Assembly: GCA_018239985.1 (NCBI GenBank)
Contig: JAFEGK010000010.1
Span: 76,451-116,846, forward strand
DNA: 40,396 nt
Direction of reading: 5' to 3'
Source of the DNA: Verrucomicrobiota bacterium
Lineage (GTDB): Bacteria; Chlamydiota; Chlamydiia; Chlamydiales; Rhabdochlamydiaceae
A program made the position numbers and the translations under genes. The notes below the pieces were generated by a model. It saw only the letters and a program-made list of their open reading frames with translations. It ran no database searches and was not told the DNA's origin. Shown here one piece after another: positions 32,849 to 40,336 of the stretch (position 1 is its first letter; each line of letters begins with the position of its first letter).

Positions 32849-32917
32849 ATCCATCAACAAACGTGTTGCATCGGAATAATAAATTTAAACCAAGACCGAA
32901 ATTCTTCCTAAGGAAGG

Positions 32918-33733
32918 ATGCCGTCGTCACAACAAAAGGGACAAGGCTTGGCTACGAAAGCTGTTACCATTAAAGACCTACTTGAAAGTGGAGCCCACTT
33001 CGGGCACCAGAAGCACCGTTGGAATCCTAAAATGAAACGATTCATTTTTGAGGAGCGCAACGGAATCTATATTATCGATCTCGCAAAGACGATGCAGCAA
33101 ATCCGCAACGCTGCTGAAATTGTGCGCGAGACAGTGAAAAATCGCAAATCTATCCTCTTTGTCGGCACAAAGAAACAAGCCAAAAGCGTCGTGCGCGAAT
33201 GTGCAGAAGAAGCAGGCGAGTTCTATGTGTGTGAGCGTTGGCTCGGAGGGATGTTAACCAACCTCTCAACGATCCGCAATTCAGTCAAATCTCTCGAAAG
33301 AATCGAAAAAGTCCTCGCCGCTGGCGGAGAAGGGCTGACAAAGAAAGAGATTTCCCTAATGGGAAAAGAGCAAGGGAAACTCGACCGTAACTTGTCAGGA
33401 ATTCGCTCGATGCGCAAACCTCCTGGACTCGTCATCTTGGTCGACCCCTCCCGCGAGCATATCGCCGTGAAAGAGGCAAAAAAATTGGGGATTCCCGTCC
33501 TTGGCCTCGTCGACACTAACTGCGACCCCGATCCTATCGATTACGTCATCGCGTGTAACGACGATGCCTTAAAAAGCATCAAACTGATCCTCGGATATTT
33601 AACACAGCAAATCATCGATTTGAAAAATGAGATGAATATCAGCCGTGCCAAAATAGGTGAGGAAGCTGGCGAAGCTGGCATGGAAACAGAGGAGCAATCC
33701 CCTGAACTCGAAGAAAAATTGAGAGGAGAGTAA
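32918..33733 (+). CDS. rpsB: 30S ribosomal protein S2
   Basis: The protein has 271 residues. The conserved start of S2 is seen at VTIKDLLESGAHFGHQ, with RWNPKMKRFIF, YIIDLAKTMQQI, FVGTKKQAK, RWLGGMLTN and the signature PVLGLVDTNCDPDPIDYVI with NDDA after it. The acidic C-terminal tail (EEAGEAGMETEEQSPELEEK) is longer than in E. coli. AAGGAAGG directly precedes the ATG; a TTG at 32948 is an alternative start closer to the conserved region. It is the first gene of a four-gene translation operon and overlaps tsf by one base (TAATG). Confidence 0.97.
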   Translation: MPSSQQKGQGLATKAVTIKDLLESGAHFGHQKHRWNPKMKRFIFEERNGIYIIDLAKTMQQIRNAAEIVRETVKNRKSILFVGTKKQAKSVVRECAEEAGEFYVCERWLGGMLTNLSTIRNSVKSLERIEKVLAAGGEGLTKKEISLMGKEQGKLDRNLSGIRSMRKPPGLVILVDPSREHIAVKEAKKLGIPVLGLVDTNCDPDPIDYVIACNDDALKSIKLILGYLTQQIIDLKNEMNISRAKIGEEAGEAGMETEEQSPELEEKLRGE

Positions 33734-34584
33734 TGATGACTAAAAGCAGCGCCGAACTAGTAAAAGAATTGCGCGAGCGTACAGGCGTCGGCATGGCCAA
33801 GTGCAAAGTTGCTCTCGATGAAGCGGGAGGAGATCTCGACAAAGCGATTGAGAACTTGCGCAAGCAAGGGCTCGCCTCTGCAGTCAAAAAAGAGGGGCGT
33901 GAAGCGAAAGAAGGACTGATCGGCATCGGCGAGAGTGATAAAGCAGTTGCTTTTATCGAAATCAACTCAGAGACCGATTTCGTTGCTCAGAATGAGAAAT
34001 TCAGACACTTTTTGCGTGATTTGGCCAATGAAGCGGCCGAATTGCACCCCAAATCGCTTGAGGCCTTTCTTTCTCACAAGAGCAAGAACGATCCCTCTCT
34101 GACCATTGATGAGTATCGCGCTCTGATGGTACAAAGCCTTGGGGAAAATATTCAGATTAAGCGACTCAAGATCCTCACCAAAAGTGCCGATATCTCCATA
34201 GGAGTTTACTCGCATATGGGGGGGAAGATCGCGACGGCCGTCGAATTGACAGGTGGCCGCGGTAATGAAATCTTGGCTCGCGATATTGCCATGCATATAG
34301 CAGCGGAATCGCCCGAATATTTGACAGCATCTGAAGTTCCTGAAGAAATCAAAGAACGGGAAAGAGAAATCGGCCGCAGCCAAATTAAAGGCAAGCCAGC
34401 TGAAATCGTCGAGAAAATCGTTGAAGGCAAACTCAAAGCCTTCTATGACCAGTTCTGCCTCCTGAACCAAAAGTATGTGAAAGATAACGAAATCACTATC
34501 ACTCAACTTTTGGAAAAAGAGTCGAAAGCCTCTAAGAAACACCTAGGGATTCAAGCCTTTTTGAGGTGGCAAGTAGGAGAATAG
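33733..34584 (+). CDS. tsf: elongation factor Ts
   Basis: The protein has 283 residues. It exchanges GDP on EF-Tu. The N-terminal UBA-like domain (ELRERTGVGMAKCKVALDEA, then GDLDKAIENLRKQG) and the core with NSETDFVAQNEKF are typical; the Asp-Phe of the TDFV motif contacts EF-Tu. GAGAGGAGAG precedes the tandem ATGs; the first ATG overlaps the rpsB stop. pyrH follows after three bases. Confidence 0.97.
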   Translation: MMTKSSAELVKELRERTGVGMAKCKVALDEAGGDLDKAIENLRKQGLASAVKKEGREAKEGLIGIGESDKAVAFIEINSETDFVAQNEKFRHFLRDLANEAAELHPKSLEAFLSHKSKNDPSLTIDEYRALMVQSLGENIQIKRLKILTKSADISIGVYSHMGGKIATAVELTGGRGNEILARDIAMHIAAESPEYLTASEVPEEIKEREREIGRSQIKGKPAEIVEKIVEGKLKAFYDQFCLLNQKYVKDNEITITQLLEKESKASKKHLGIQAFLRWQVGE

Positions 34585-34587
34585 TTC

Positions 34588-35307
34588 ATGGCCGCCCCCC
34601 GCTATAAGCGCGTTGTTCTGAAGCTCTCGGGCGAAGCCCTCATGGGTGCTCAAGACTTTGGAATGGACCATTTTGCTTGCGAACATATTGCCAAATCAGT
34701 CAAAGAAATTTGCGAAATGGGATTGGAAGTGAGCATCGTAGTGGGAGGCGGCAATATATTCCGCGGCAGACAAGCGGCGGAATTTGGCTTCGAGCAGACC
34801 CCAGCGGATCACATCGGCATGCTCGCCACCATGATCAACGGGCTCATCCTCCAGCAATCACTCGCCCGTCTCGGCATCGAAAGCCAAGTGATGAGTGCCA
34901 TCACCTGCACCCTGATTGCCGAAAGCTACCAATGGACACATGCCATGCATGCCCTCCACAAAGGGCGGGTCGTCATCTTCGTCGGCGGCACAGGCAACCC
35001 CTATTTTACTACCGACACCGCTGCAGCATTGCGTGCCAGCGAAACCAATGCAGAAATCCTGCTGAAAGCAACCAAAGTCGACGGCATCTACGACAAAGAC
35101 CCCGTCCACTATCCCGATGCGAAAAAATTTGATCGGTTGACTTTCTCAGAAGCCCTTTCAAAAAACCTCAAATTTATGGATGCGACGGCCTTGGCCCTTT
35201 GCCGTGAGAATGGCATCCCGGTCTATGTTTTCGACCTCTTTGAAGAAGGAGCCCTGCGCAAAGCCGTCACATCAAAGAGTGGCGGGTCACTGGTAACCGG
35301 AGAGTAA
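34588..35307 (+). CDS. pyrH: uridylate kinase (UMP kinase)
   Basis: The protein has 239 residues, the family length. It phosphorylates UMP with ATP in pyrimidine nucleotide synthesis. Amino-acid-kinase fold motifs are VLKLSGEALMG, VVGGGNIFRG, DHIGMLATMINGL and GTGNPYFTTDTAAALRA, with LLKATKVDGIYDKDP after them. It sits three bases after tsf and three before frr, so it is part of the rpsB operon. Confidence 0.97.
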   Translation: MAAPRYKRVVLKLSGEALMGAQDFGMDHFACEHIAKSVKEICEMGLEVSIVVGGGNIFRGRQAAEFGFEQTPADHIGMLATMINGLILQQSLARLGIESQVMSAITCTLIAESYQWTHAMHALHKGRVVIFVGGTGNPYFTTDTAAALRASETNAEILLKATKVDGIYDKDPVHYPDAKKFDRLTFSEALSKNLKFMDATALALCRENGIPVYVFDLFEEGALRKAVTSKSGGSLVTGE

Positions 35308-35310
35308 ACT

Positions 35311-35862
35311 ATGAGCGTCGTCAACGACACAAAATATAAAATGAAAGAAGCAGTAGAGCACTTCAAAAAAGAGTTGAGTATGCTGCGGACAGGGCGTGCG
35401 AATCCGGCCATGTTCGATACCGTCCCGATCGAAGTCTATGGAACAACCATGCGCCTGCGCGAGCTGGCGAACATTACCACTCCAGAGCCACGCCAAATCG
35501 CCATCCACCCGTTTGACCCTCAGACGGTCGGTCCGATAGCAAAGAGCATCGAGAAAGCCAATTTGAACGTCAATCCCATTACTGAAGGGACCTTTATCCG
35601 GATCAACATCCCTCCCCTCGATGAGAATATGCGCAAAGAGATAGTCAAGCAGGGCAAAAAGAAGGCCGAGGATTCGAAAATCGTCGTCCGCGAGATCCGC
35701 CGCAAAGGCAACGACCATGTGCGCAAGCAAAAAGCAGAGGGGATCATTGCTGAAGACGAGTTAAAGAAGGCCGAAAAGACGATACAGGACCTGACAGATG
35801 AGCACTGCAAAATCATCGATGATCTCTTCGCTACCAAAGAAAAAGAGATCATGACGGTGTAG
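35311..35862 (+). CDS. frr: ribosome recycling factor
   Basis: The protein has 183 residues. It splits the post-termination ribosome together with EF-G. The sequence follows the family throughout: ELSMLRTGRANPAMFD, then PIEVYGTTMRLRELANITTPE, then AIEK-like AKSIEKANLNVNP, RINIPPLDENMRKEIVK and KIVVREIRRKGNDHVRK. It is the last gene of the rpsB operon; the tRNA promoter follows immediately. Confidence 0.97.
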   Translation: MSVVNDTKYKMKEAVEHFKKELSMLRTGRANPAMFDTVPIEVYGTTMRLRELANITTPEPRQIAIHPFDPQTVGPIAKSIEKANLNVNPITEGTFIRINIPPLDENMRKEIVKQGKKKAEDSKIVVREIRRKGNDHVRKQKAEGIIAEDELKKAEKTIQDLTDEHCKIIDDLFATKEKEIMTV

Positions 35863-35866
35863 CCCC

Positions 35867-35896
35867 TTGCTCAAAATTGGAGAATGTTGCTATAAT
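35867..35896 (+). promoter_or_regulatory. promoter of the tRNA-Glu/tRNA-Lys pair
   Basis: TTGCTC (35867-35872), an 18-base spacer and a perfect TATAAT (35891-35896) lie 12 bases before the mature tRNA-Glu 5' end. This is a sigma-70/sigma-66-type promoter just after the frr stop. Confidence 0.6.
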
Positions 35897-35908
35897 TTAT
35901 GAATTCCT

Positions 35909-35983
35909 GGCCCCATCGTCTAGCCAGGCCTAGGACAGCAGATTTTCATTCTGTCAACAGGGGTTCGAATCCCCTTGGGGTCA
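35909..35983 (+). tRNA. tRNA-Glu (anticodon TTC)
   Basis: Acceptor stem GGCCCCA pairs with TGGGGTC (one G-T pair), discriminator A. The anticodon loop TTTTCAT reads TTC. The T arm is AGGGG-TTCGAAT-CCCCT. Length 75 bases. Confidence 0.95.
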
Positions 35984-35993
35984 ACACATTTTC

Positions 35994-36066
35994 GAGACTT
36001 TAGCTCAGTCGGTAGAGCATCTCACTTTTAATGAGGGGGTCGATGGTTCGAATCCATCAAGTCTCA
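35994..36066 (+). tRNA. tRNA-Lys (anticodon TTT)
   Basis: Acceptor stem GAGACTT pairs with AAGTCTC, discriminator A. The anticodon loop CTTTTAA reads TTT. The D arm AGCTCAGTCGGTAGAGC and T arm GATGG-TTCGAAT-CCATC are canonical. It is 10 bases downstream of tRNA-Glu and probably on the same transcript. Confidence 0.95.
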
Positions 36067-36214
36067 AATTTCACCCTGATATCCTTCAATCTCATTTTAA
36101 CCCAACCGAACGTAAAAAAATACTCGTTCCTTAATATTGCCCTAAAAGGGTTGCGAAATCCAACCTCTTTATATACAGGGCTTAAGGTTTAGCTGTCATT
36201 GCCATTGACAGGTT

Positions 36215-36580
36215 TTGGCTAAAAAGCTATCACTGGCTCTTTTTCTACTAACAAATGCGGGAACGCAGATTTCTTATTCCAATCTCAAAGACATCCTAGG
36301 ACTCGGTAGCCTCAATACTGTTAAAAACTATATCCATTATTTGGAAAATGCCTATTTGATTTTTACACTGAATCAATTCTCATTTTCTGTCGGCAAGCAA
36401 ACATCTGCTGCAAAAAAAGTCTATGCAATCGACACTGGGCTCATCAAACATGTAGCTTTTCAATTCTCTCATGAGGAGGAACTTAAGGTTGAAAAAGGGT
36501 TTATTTTAACACTCGATGAAAAAGAACAGATTGGATCAATTGAGGTGATCCCCCTCTACGAATGGCTCCTGATATCATAG
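36215..36580 (+). pseudogene. remnant of an AAA+ ATPase (DUF4143 C-terminal part)
   Basis: The 121 codons start only at a TTG and match the middle and end of the DUF4143 domain of archaeal/bacterial AAA+ ATPases of mobile character: SLNTVKNYIHYLENAYLIF, then AKKVYAIDTGLI, then a jump to GFILTLDEKEQIGSIEVIPL with YEWLL. The N-terminal ATPase half (about 200 residues) is missing, and about 80-100 residues between the second and third blocks are also gone. The fragment lies next to the tRNA pair, a usual integration site. The end overlaps the cyclase gene by six bases. It is best read as gene decay. Confidence 0.7.
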
Positions 36581-37279
36581 CCCTCGAGGGACTAAGGCAA
36601 TAAGCCGAATGGGAGCCTCGGTGGCATCTTCTGCGCGGATAGGGAGAGCGATCGCATAACTGCCGCGAGCGGGGATTTGAGAGCAGTCGGCAATGTTTTC
36701 AATGATGTATTTCCCTGCGCTCAGCAGGGTTTTATGCACTGGGAATTCTAAATTCAAACAATCTGGAGAAAGGGTATCAATCCCAACTCCAGCGATTTTT
36801 CTCTCCATCAGCAGCTCCGCTGATCTAGCTGAGAATGCTGGGAAGTGCATTTGCCCCTTTGCATCGACGTTGCGATAAGCAGATGGATGAGTCCAAAACC
36901 GGCACCATCCAGTGAATCCGATGACAAGAGCATTTTGAGCAATAGGCCCATGTCCCGCTTCATCATCTAAAATATCCTGGGCAGAGATCTCGTACTCAGC
37001 GTTTGCTTTTTTGGAGACATCGATCAGGCAAAGGGGGACGATGAGCTGCTCGACAGGGATGTCTGCAATCGAAAGCCCTCCCTCGAATCTGTGCGAAGGG
37101 GCGTCCATATGTGTTCCACACCCAGCATGCATCTTGATTTGCTGAACGCGAAATAGGCGATCGTAATCCTTTTTGACTTCCAGGCAGAAGCCGCATGAAC
37201 CACCCCATGTCGGGATATGGGGAGTGAGGGGGTGGGTAAGATCGACGATTTTAAAATGCTCTAGTAGAGAGTGTTTCAT
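36575..37279 (-). CDS. cyclase/kynurenine-formamidase-like metal hydrolase
   Basis: The ATG at 37279 gives 234 residues; a GTG at 37312 is in frame but lies inside the previous gene. The signature is HAGCGTHMDAPSH, with metal ligands His51, His57 and Asp59 and a further His63, which is the cyclase (PF04199) pattern HxGTHxDxPxH. GVGIDTLSPD follows near residue 165. Members hydrolyse N-formylkynurenine, cyclic amides or isatin. No kynurenine genes are nearby, so the substrate is open. ATG and TGA overlap (ATGA) with the upstream kinase-like gene, so the two are translationally coupled. Confidence 0.85.
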   Translation of the reverse strand: MKHSLLEHFKIVDLTHPLTPHIPTWGGSCGFCLEVKKDYDRLFRVQQIKMHAGCGTHMDAPSHRFEGGLSIADIPVEQLIVPLCLIDVSKKANAEYEISAQDILDDEAGHGPIAQNALVIGFTGWCRFWTHPSAYRNVDAKGQMHFPAFSARSAELLMERKIAGVGIDTLSPDCLNLEFPVHKTLLSAGKYIIENIADCSQIPARGSYAIALPIRAEDATEAPIRLIALVPRGL

Positions 37280-38124
37280 GATAGGATAGCAGGGTAGCGA
37301 TTGGATAGCCACTTGTGGAAATTATCTAATATCCGCTTTTGCTCTTCTTCTGGCTCAATTAATAAAATTGGCTCTGAGCGAATTCTACCCACATCGATTT
37401 GAATTGGCCTTCCATCGACAAAGCCATAGTTGATGTCCATATTTTGATTGGGATCTGTGATTCCTAGCTTTAGACGCTTAGCAAAAAGTTGCTCAATTAA
37501 TGTTACGGCCTCTTTTAACTCGTCCACCCTATTTTCATTTGCAAGTTGATCGAGATAATCTGAAGCAATCATGGCTTTTTTTTGCAGAACAAAAGGGGTC
37601 TGATTTAAATTCATGAGATGTGCTTTCCCCTGCTTATCAATCACGTGGACAAAATGGTTGACTCGATCCGATGGAGCTAGGTGAATAAAGACGAGCCCGG
37701 TTTCATCTCGTAGGACAGAGTATGCTATCTGGAGCCGATTAAACATCTTTTCGAGGCGTCTTCCCGTCTGAAACCAATTCGTCGATATCCATTTCAGGGA
37801 ATAGGTCCTTTTCCAATTTTTCCAATTTAAATACCAATTTGATTTTAAAGGCATGCGAGGGTGAAAAAATTTTAAGACATAATTTCCATCCTCACTAATG
37901 AAGGCAGTCATCTGCAGACCTCGTCCGAGATAAGTGAAGCGTTGAGAAAGGGCAGAATCCAACTGAGAATAGTCGAGCCCTGAAACGGCTTTCGAGTAGG
38001 ATTTTTTAAATCCATGTTCAAACTGACGGGGTTTAAAGGTTTCTCCAAAGTGGAAGTAAATGACACAGCCGAGATGGAAAAAAATAGGAAACAAGAGAAG
38101 CGAGAACAGCACTTTTTTACGCAT
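37276..38124 (-). CDS. membrane-anchored protein with kinase-fold-like features, function unknown
   Basis: The ATG at 38124 gives 282 residues starting with MRKKVLFSLLLFPIFFHLG, an export signal or anchor. Residues 64-88 (FTYLGRGLQMTAFIS, then EDGNYVLKFF) look like strands 1-3 of a kinase N-lobe with a Gly loop and Lys85. LGITDPNQNMDINYGF (about 220-235) and QIDVGRI (Asp244) resemble a catalytic loop and a DFG-type metal site of atypical kinases. The canonical HRD is absent. If exported, ATP would be missing, so it may be a pseudokinase, or the anchor may leave the domain in the cytosol. It is coupled to the cyclase gene. The fold call is my inference. Confidence 0.55.
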   Translation of the reverse strand: MRKKVLFSLLLFPIFFHLGCVIYFHFGETFKPRQFEHGFKKSYSKAVSGLDYSQLDSALSQRFTYLGRGLQMTAFISEDGNYVLKFFHPRMPLKSNWYLNWKNWKRTYSLKWISTNWFQTGRRLEKMFNRLQIAYSVLRDETGLVFIHLAPSDRVNHFVHVIDKQGKAHLMNLNQTPFVLQKKAMIASDYLDQLANENRVDELKEAVTLIEQLFAKRLKLGITDPNQNMDINYGFVDGRPIQIDVGRIRSEPILLIEPEEEQKRILDNFHKWLSNRYPAILS

Positions 38125-38201
38125 AAGCCGAGTGTAACAAAAACTGCAAAAAAATTCAGCAATCCCCCCCATAAAAGTCATAGGAAAAATTGTACAGAGG
38201 A

Positions 38202-38870
38202 TTAGAGCTCTTGCAGGGCAATCTTCTCTGCAACTAGTAGATCGAAGGGTGTCGTGATCTTCATATTGAGATCTTCTCCGGGGACGATGTGGACCGGGTG
38301 CCCCTGATCCAGGACAAGGCAGCAGTCGTCGGTGGCATTTGTCCTTTTGCTCTGCTCATGGGCCTTGAGGATGAGTGGGTAGGCGAAGCTCTGCGGAGTT
38401 TGCCCGCGCAAAAATGAGGCGCGAGGAGGGATATCTGCGATCGTTTTGCCATCTTGAGTGTGGACGAGAGTGTCGTGGGTCGGGATGCAGGTATCAACGG
38501 CGCCAAATTCTTTGGCTTTGCGCACATTTTCTTCAAGGATCCGGTGGCTAACGAAAGGACGGACCGCATCGTGAATGACGACGATATGAGTGTTGGGGCC
38601 GCAAGCGAGAATCCCTTTATAGGAGGACTCCTGACGTGTGGCGCCGCCTCCGATCACACGATGGGCAAAACTAACCTCTGCTTGGACCGCTGTGATGAAC
38701 TCAGGATCGCAGACGAGGATGATCTCTTCAAATAGCTCTGACGTGGCAAAACGGTCGAGGGTGCGGAGGTAGATTTTCTCCCCAGCTAAGAAGTGAAATT
38801 GCTTCGGATCTGCAGCAGAGAAACGCTTGCCCTGCCCAGCCATTAGAAGGATTCCCTTGACCCCTTTCAT
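38202..38870 (-). CDS. ispD: 2-C-methyl-D-erythritol 4-phosphate cytidylyltransferase
   Basis: The ATG at 38870 gives 222 residues; an extension to 39056 would read through the long palindrome and is rejected. It makes CDP-methylerythritol in the non-mevalonate isoprenoid pathway. Motifs: ILLMAGQGKRFSAADPKQF (the Gly-rich CTP loop with Arg and Lys), VIHDAVRPFV, and the C-terminal TNATDDCCLVLDQGHPVHIV, then NMKITTPFDLLVAE. In the first block most members have AAGxGxR where this has MAGQGKR. No other pathway gene lies nearby. Confidence 0.94.
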   Translation of the reverse strand: MKGVKGILLMAGQGKRFSAADPKQFHFLAGEKIYLRTLDRFATSELFEEIILVCDPEFITAVQAEVSFAHRVIGGGATRQESSYKGILACGPNTHIVVIHDAVRPFVSHRILEENVRKAKEFGAVDTCIPTHDTLVHTQDGKTIADIPPRASFLRGQTPQSFAYPLILKAHEQSKRTNATDDCCLVLDQGHPVHIVPGEDLNMKITTPFDLLVAEKIALQEL

Positions 38871-38889
38871 GATTCCGAGTATGTAGAAG

Positions 38890-39078
38890 TTAACTTGACT
38901 TTGCAACTTTTTTGGGGCACCAGCCTCAGGATATTTGTTCTCGGGGGAGTTATTTAAATCGGGGAGGGGTAAGTAACCCCTTGCCGGTTTAAATAATCTC
39001 CCAGTTTGACCTAAGGTCAAACGTCCGAGGACAAATAGCCAAGGTTGGTGGCCCAAAAAAGTTGCAAAGTCGAGTTAA
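38890..39078. repeat. 189-bp imperfect palindrome (long inverted repeat)
   Basis: The left arm reads TTAACTTGACTTTGCAACTT onward, and the reverse complement of the right arm reads TTAACTCGACTTTGCAACTT onward. The match continues through TTTTGGG, CACCA, TATTTGTTCTCGG versus TATTTGTCCTCGG, GGGAG-TTATTTAAA versus GGGAGATTATTTAAA, up to a central GGGGT-AAGTA-ACCCC hairpin (38966-38980). The right arm has an extra 20 bases that are themselves palindromic (TTTGACCTAAGGTCAAA, about 39005-39021). It fills the space between the ispD start and the POTRA gene start. It resembles a MITE or a large structured leader rather than a simple terminator. Confidence 0.85.
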
Positions 39079-39092
39079 GGATAGAGATCAAT

Positions 39093-39440
39093 ATGTTGAC
39101 TGCCCTGACCATCATCTTCATTCATACGGCGCTTTGCACCGAGATTGCACAAGGGCCTCCCGTGAATGAGCATTCATTCTCTCTTAGGGGAGGAAAGACG
39201 ATTGTGGTGCGGAAATTCGAGTTTTCGGGCAATAGCGGCATCACAACGACTCAGCTCGAGCGGCTGACAAATCCCTATCTAAACCATTCTCTTTCAGAGA
39301 GTAACATCTCTGAAATCAAACTCCGGATCGAGATTCTTTACCGTAGTAAGGGCTATTCTGGTGTCCAAGTGACCATTCCTCCTATGAAGAGCGAGGATAC
39401 TCTTACCTTCGTGATTAAAGAAGGTAAAAAACAATCTTAG
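39093..39440 (+). CDS. stand-alone POTRA-domain protein (ShlB/FhaC type)
   Basis: The ATG at 39093 gives 115 residues with signal sequence MLTALTIIFIHTALC. The remainder is one POTRA domain of the two-partner-secretion type: VVRKFEFSGNSGITTTQLER, LTNPYLNHSLSES, LRIEILYRSKGYSGVQVTIP and LTFVIKEGKKQS. In ShlB/FhaC/BamA proteins this is followed by more POTRA domains and a 16-strand barrel; here the frame stops with TAG right after the first domain and no barrel follows. It may be a periplasmic chaperone-like adaptor or a truncated transporter. It starts 15 bases after the palindrome. Confidence 0.7.
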   Translation: MLTALTIIFIHTALCTEIAQGPPVNEHSFSLRGGKTIVVRKFEFSGNSGITTTQLERLTNPYLNHSLSESNISEIKLRIEILYRSKGYSGVQVTIPPMKSEDTLTFVIKEGKKQS

Positions 39441-39442
39441 TA

Positions 39443-39471
39443 TTGATTTTGCATTAAAATTATGCTATAAT
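39443..39471 (+). promoter_or_regulatory. near-consensus promoter upstream of the F-box gene
   Basis: TTGATT (39443-39448), exactly 17 bases, and a perfect TATAAT (39466-39471). Transcription would start near 39478, leaving a leader of about 37 AT-rich bases before the ATG at 39515. Confidence 0.7.
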
Positions 39472-39514
39472 ATTTCACATAACTATTAAATAATTTAATA
39501 AAATTGGTGAAATA

Positions 39515-40336
39515 ATGACTGTACATTTTAAATATTTTAAATCCGATTCTTCTACGGACTCTTATGACGGGTTGGAGCCTCAAACTAAAAAACAGAAACC
39601 GGTTGAAGATGCTGAGCGAGAGCTGGATATAAACATTCTAGATGATGATGTGTTATATGAAATATTTAAGTTTCTGCCGTTTAAAGATTTAATCTCTGCC
39701 GGGGCTGTTTGTAAAAATTGGAGAAGTATAGCCTCAACCCGAAGTTTATGGTCTTTTGCAGCTCTTCTTTATCGATATCCTTCTATAGATGTTCTGCAGA
39801 ATTTCTCTATTAATACTCGAGAATCCCTAGGTAATTTGCTTATACGGTTGGAGTCTGTTTTTCAGAGGATCTCCCAATTACCCGTTCTGAACAACGCGGG
39901 CGCCACTATCGTGAGCGTGACGGATACCTCTGCAAACGAATTGCTAGAATCGGGAAAGTTCTCTAATGTCAAAAGGGCGGTTAGTTCGCGAATAGGCGAT
40001 CAAAAAGTAACGGGTACCTGGCTAATTACAAACTCCGCTCTTGAAGGAACTGGAGATATGACTGTTGAGGAGCAGCGTGCTTTTGTCGAGAGCCGCGGCT
40101 GTCAGATGGCAGAGCTTGTGCCCCTCATGGCCCTCTGTGCCTCACCCGATAGCGCAGTGTCTTTGGGTGACGAGCCCCTGACTTATGTTCGCTGCAGTAA
40201 TGAGCTCCAATTGCGAACCGGAAGCGAAAATGTTGTCATTGGTGGGACCACTGAAGAGGGGGCAAATATCAGTGCTTATAGCGGCAAGGCAAAGGTTCCC
40301 CATTATTATGCTGGTGCAATGGTAAAAATCGAATGA
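39515..40336 (+). CDS. F-box protein, probable secreted host-directed effector
   Basis: The protein has 273 residues. Residues 39-80 form an F-box: INILDDDVLYEIFKFLPFKD, then LISAGAVCKNWRSIAST and LW, matching the eukaryotic consensus (LP-x-E-x-x-x-x-I-F--L--DL-----VC--W). F-box domains bind Skp1 and bring substrates to SCF ubiquitin ligases, a machinery bacteria lack, so the site of action should be the host cell. The basic KKQKP before it is weakly nuclear-signal-like. The C-terminal 190 residues (for example VTGTWLITNSALEGTGDMTV) have no recognised repeats, so the substrate-binding part is of unknown type. No Sec signal is present, consistent with type III secretion. It has its own strong promoter. 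Confidence 0.85.
   Translation: MTVHFKYFKSDSSTDSYDGLEPQTKKQKPVEDAERELDINILDDDVLYEIFKFLPFKDLISAGAVCKNWRSIASTRSLWSFAALLYRYPSIDVLQNFSINTRESLGNLLIRLESVFQRISQLPVLNNAGATIVSVTDTSANELLESGKFSNVKRAVSSRIGDQKVTGTWLITNSALEGTGDMTVEEQRAFVESRGCQMAELVPLMALCASPDSAVSLGDEPLTYVRCSNELQLRTGSENVVIGGTTEEGANISAYSGKAKVPHYYAGAMVKIE

Noticed and set aside
34677-35132. Arg/His-rich plus-strand frame inside pyrH
   Set aside because: It is a frame shadow of the conserved UMP kinase gene.
36115-36160. CCCTAAAAGGG as a terminator after the tRNA-Lys gene
   Set aside because: The stem is only four or five pairs and no T-run follows.
38871-39056. N-terminal extension of IspD to 39056
   Set aside because: The added 62 residues are encoded by the palindrome and do not belong to the enzyme family.
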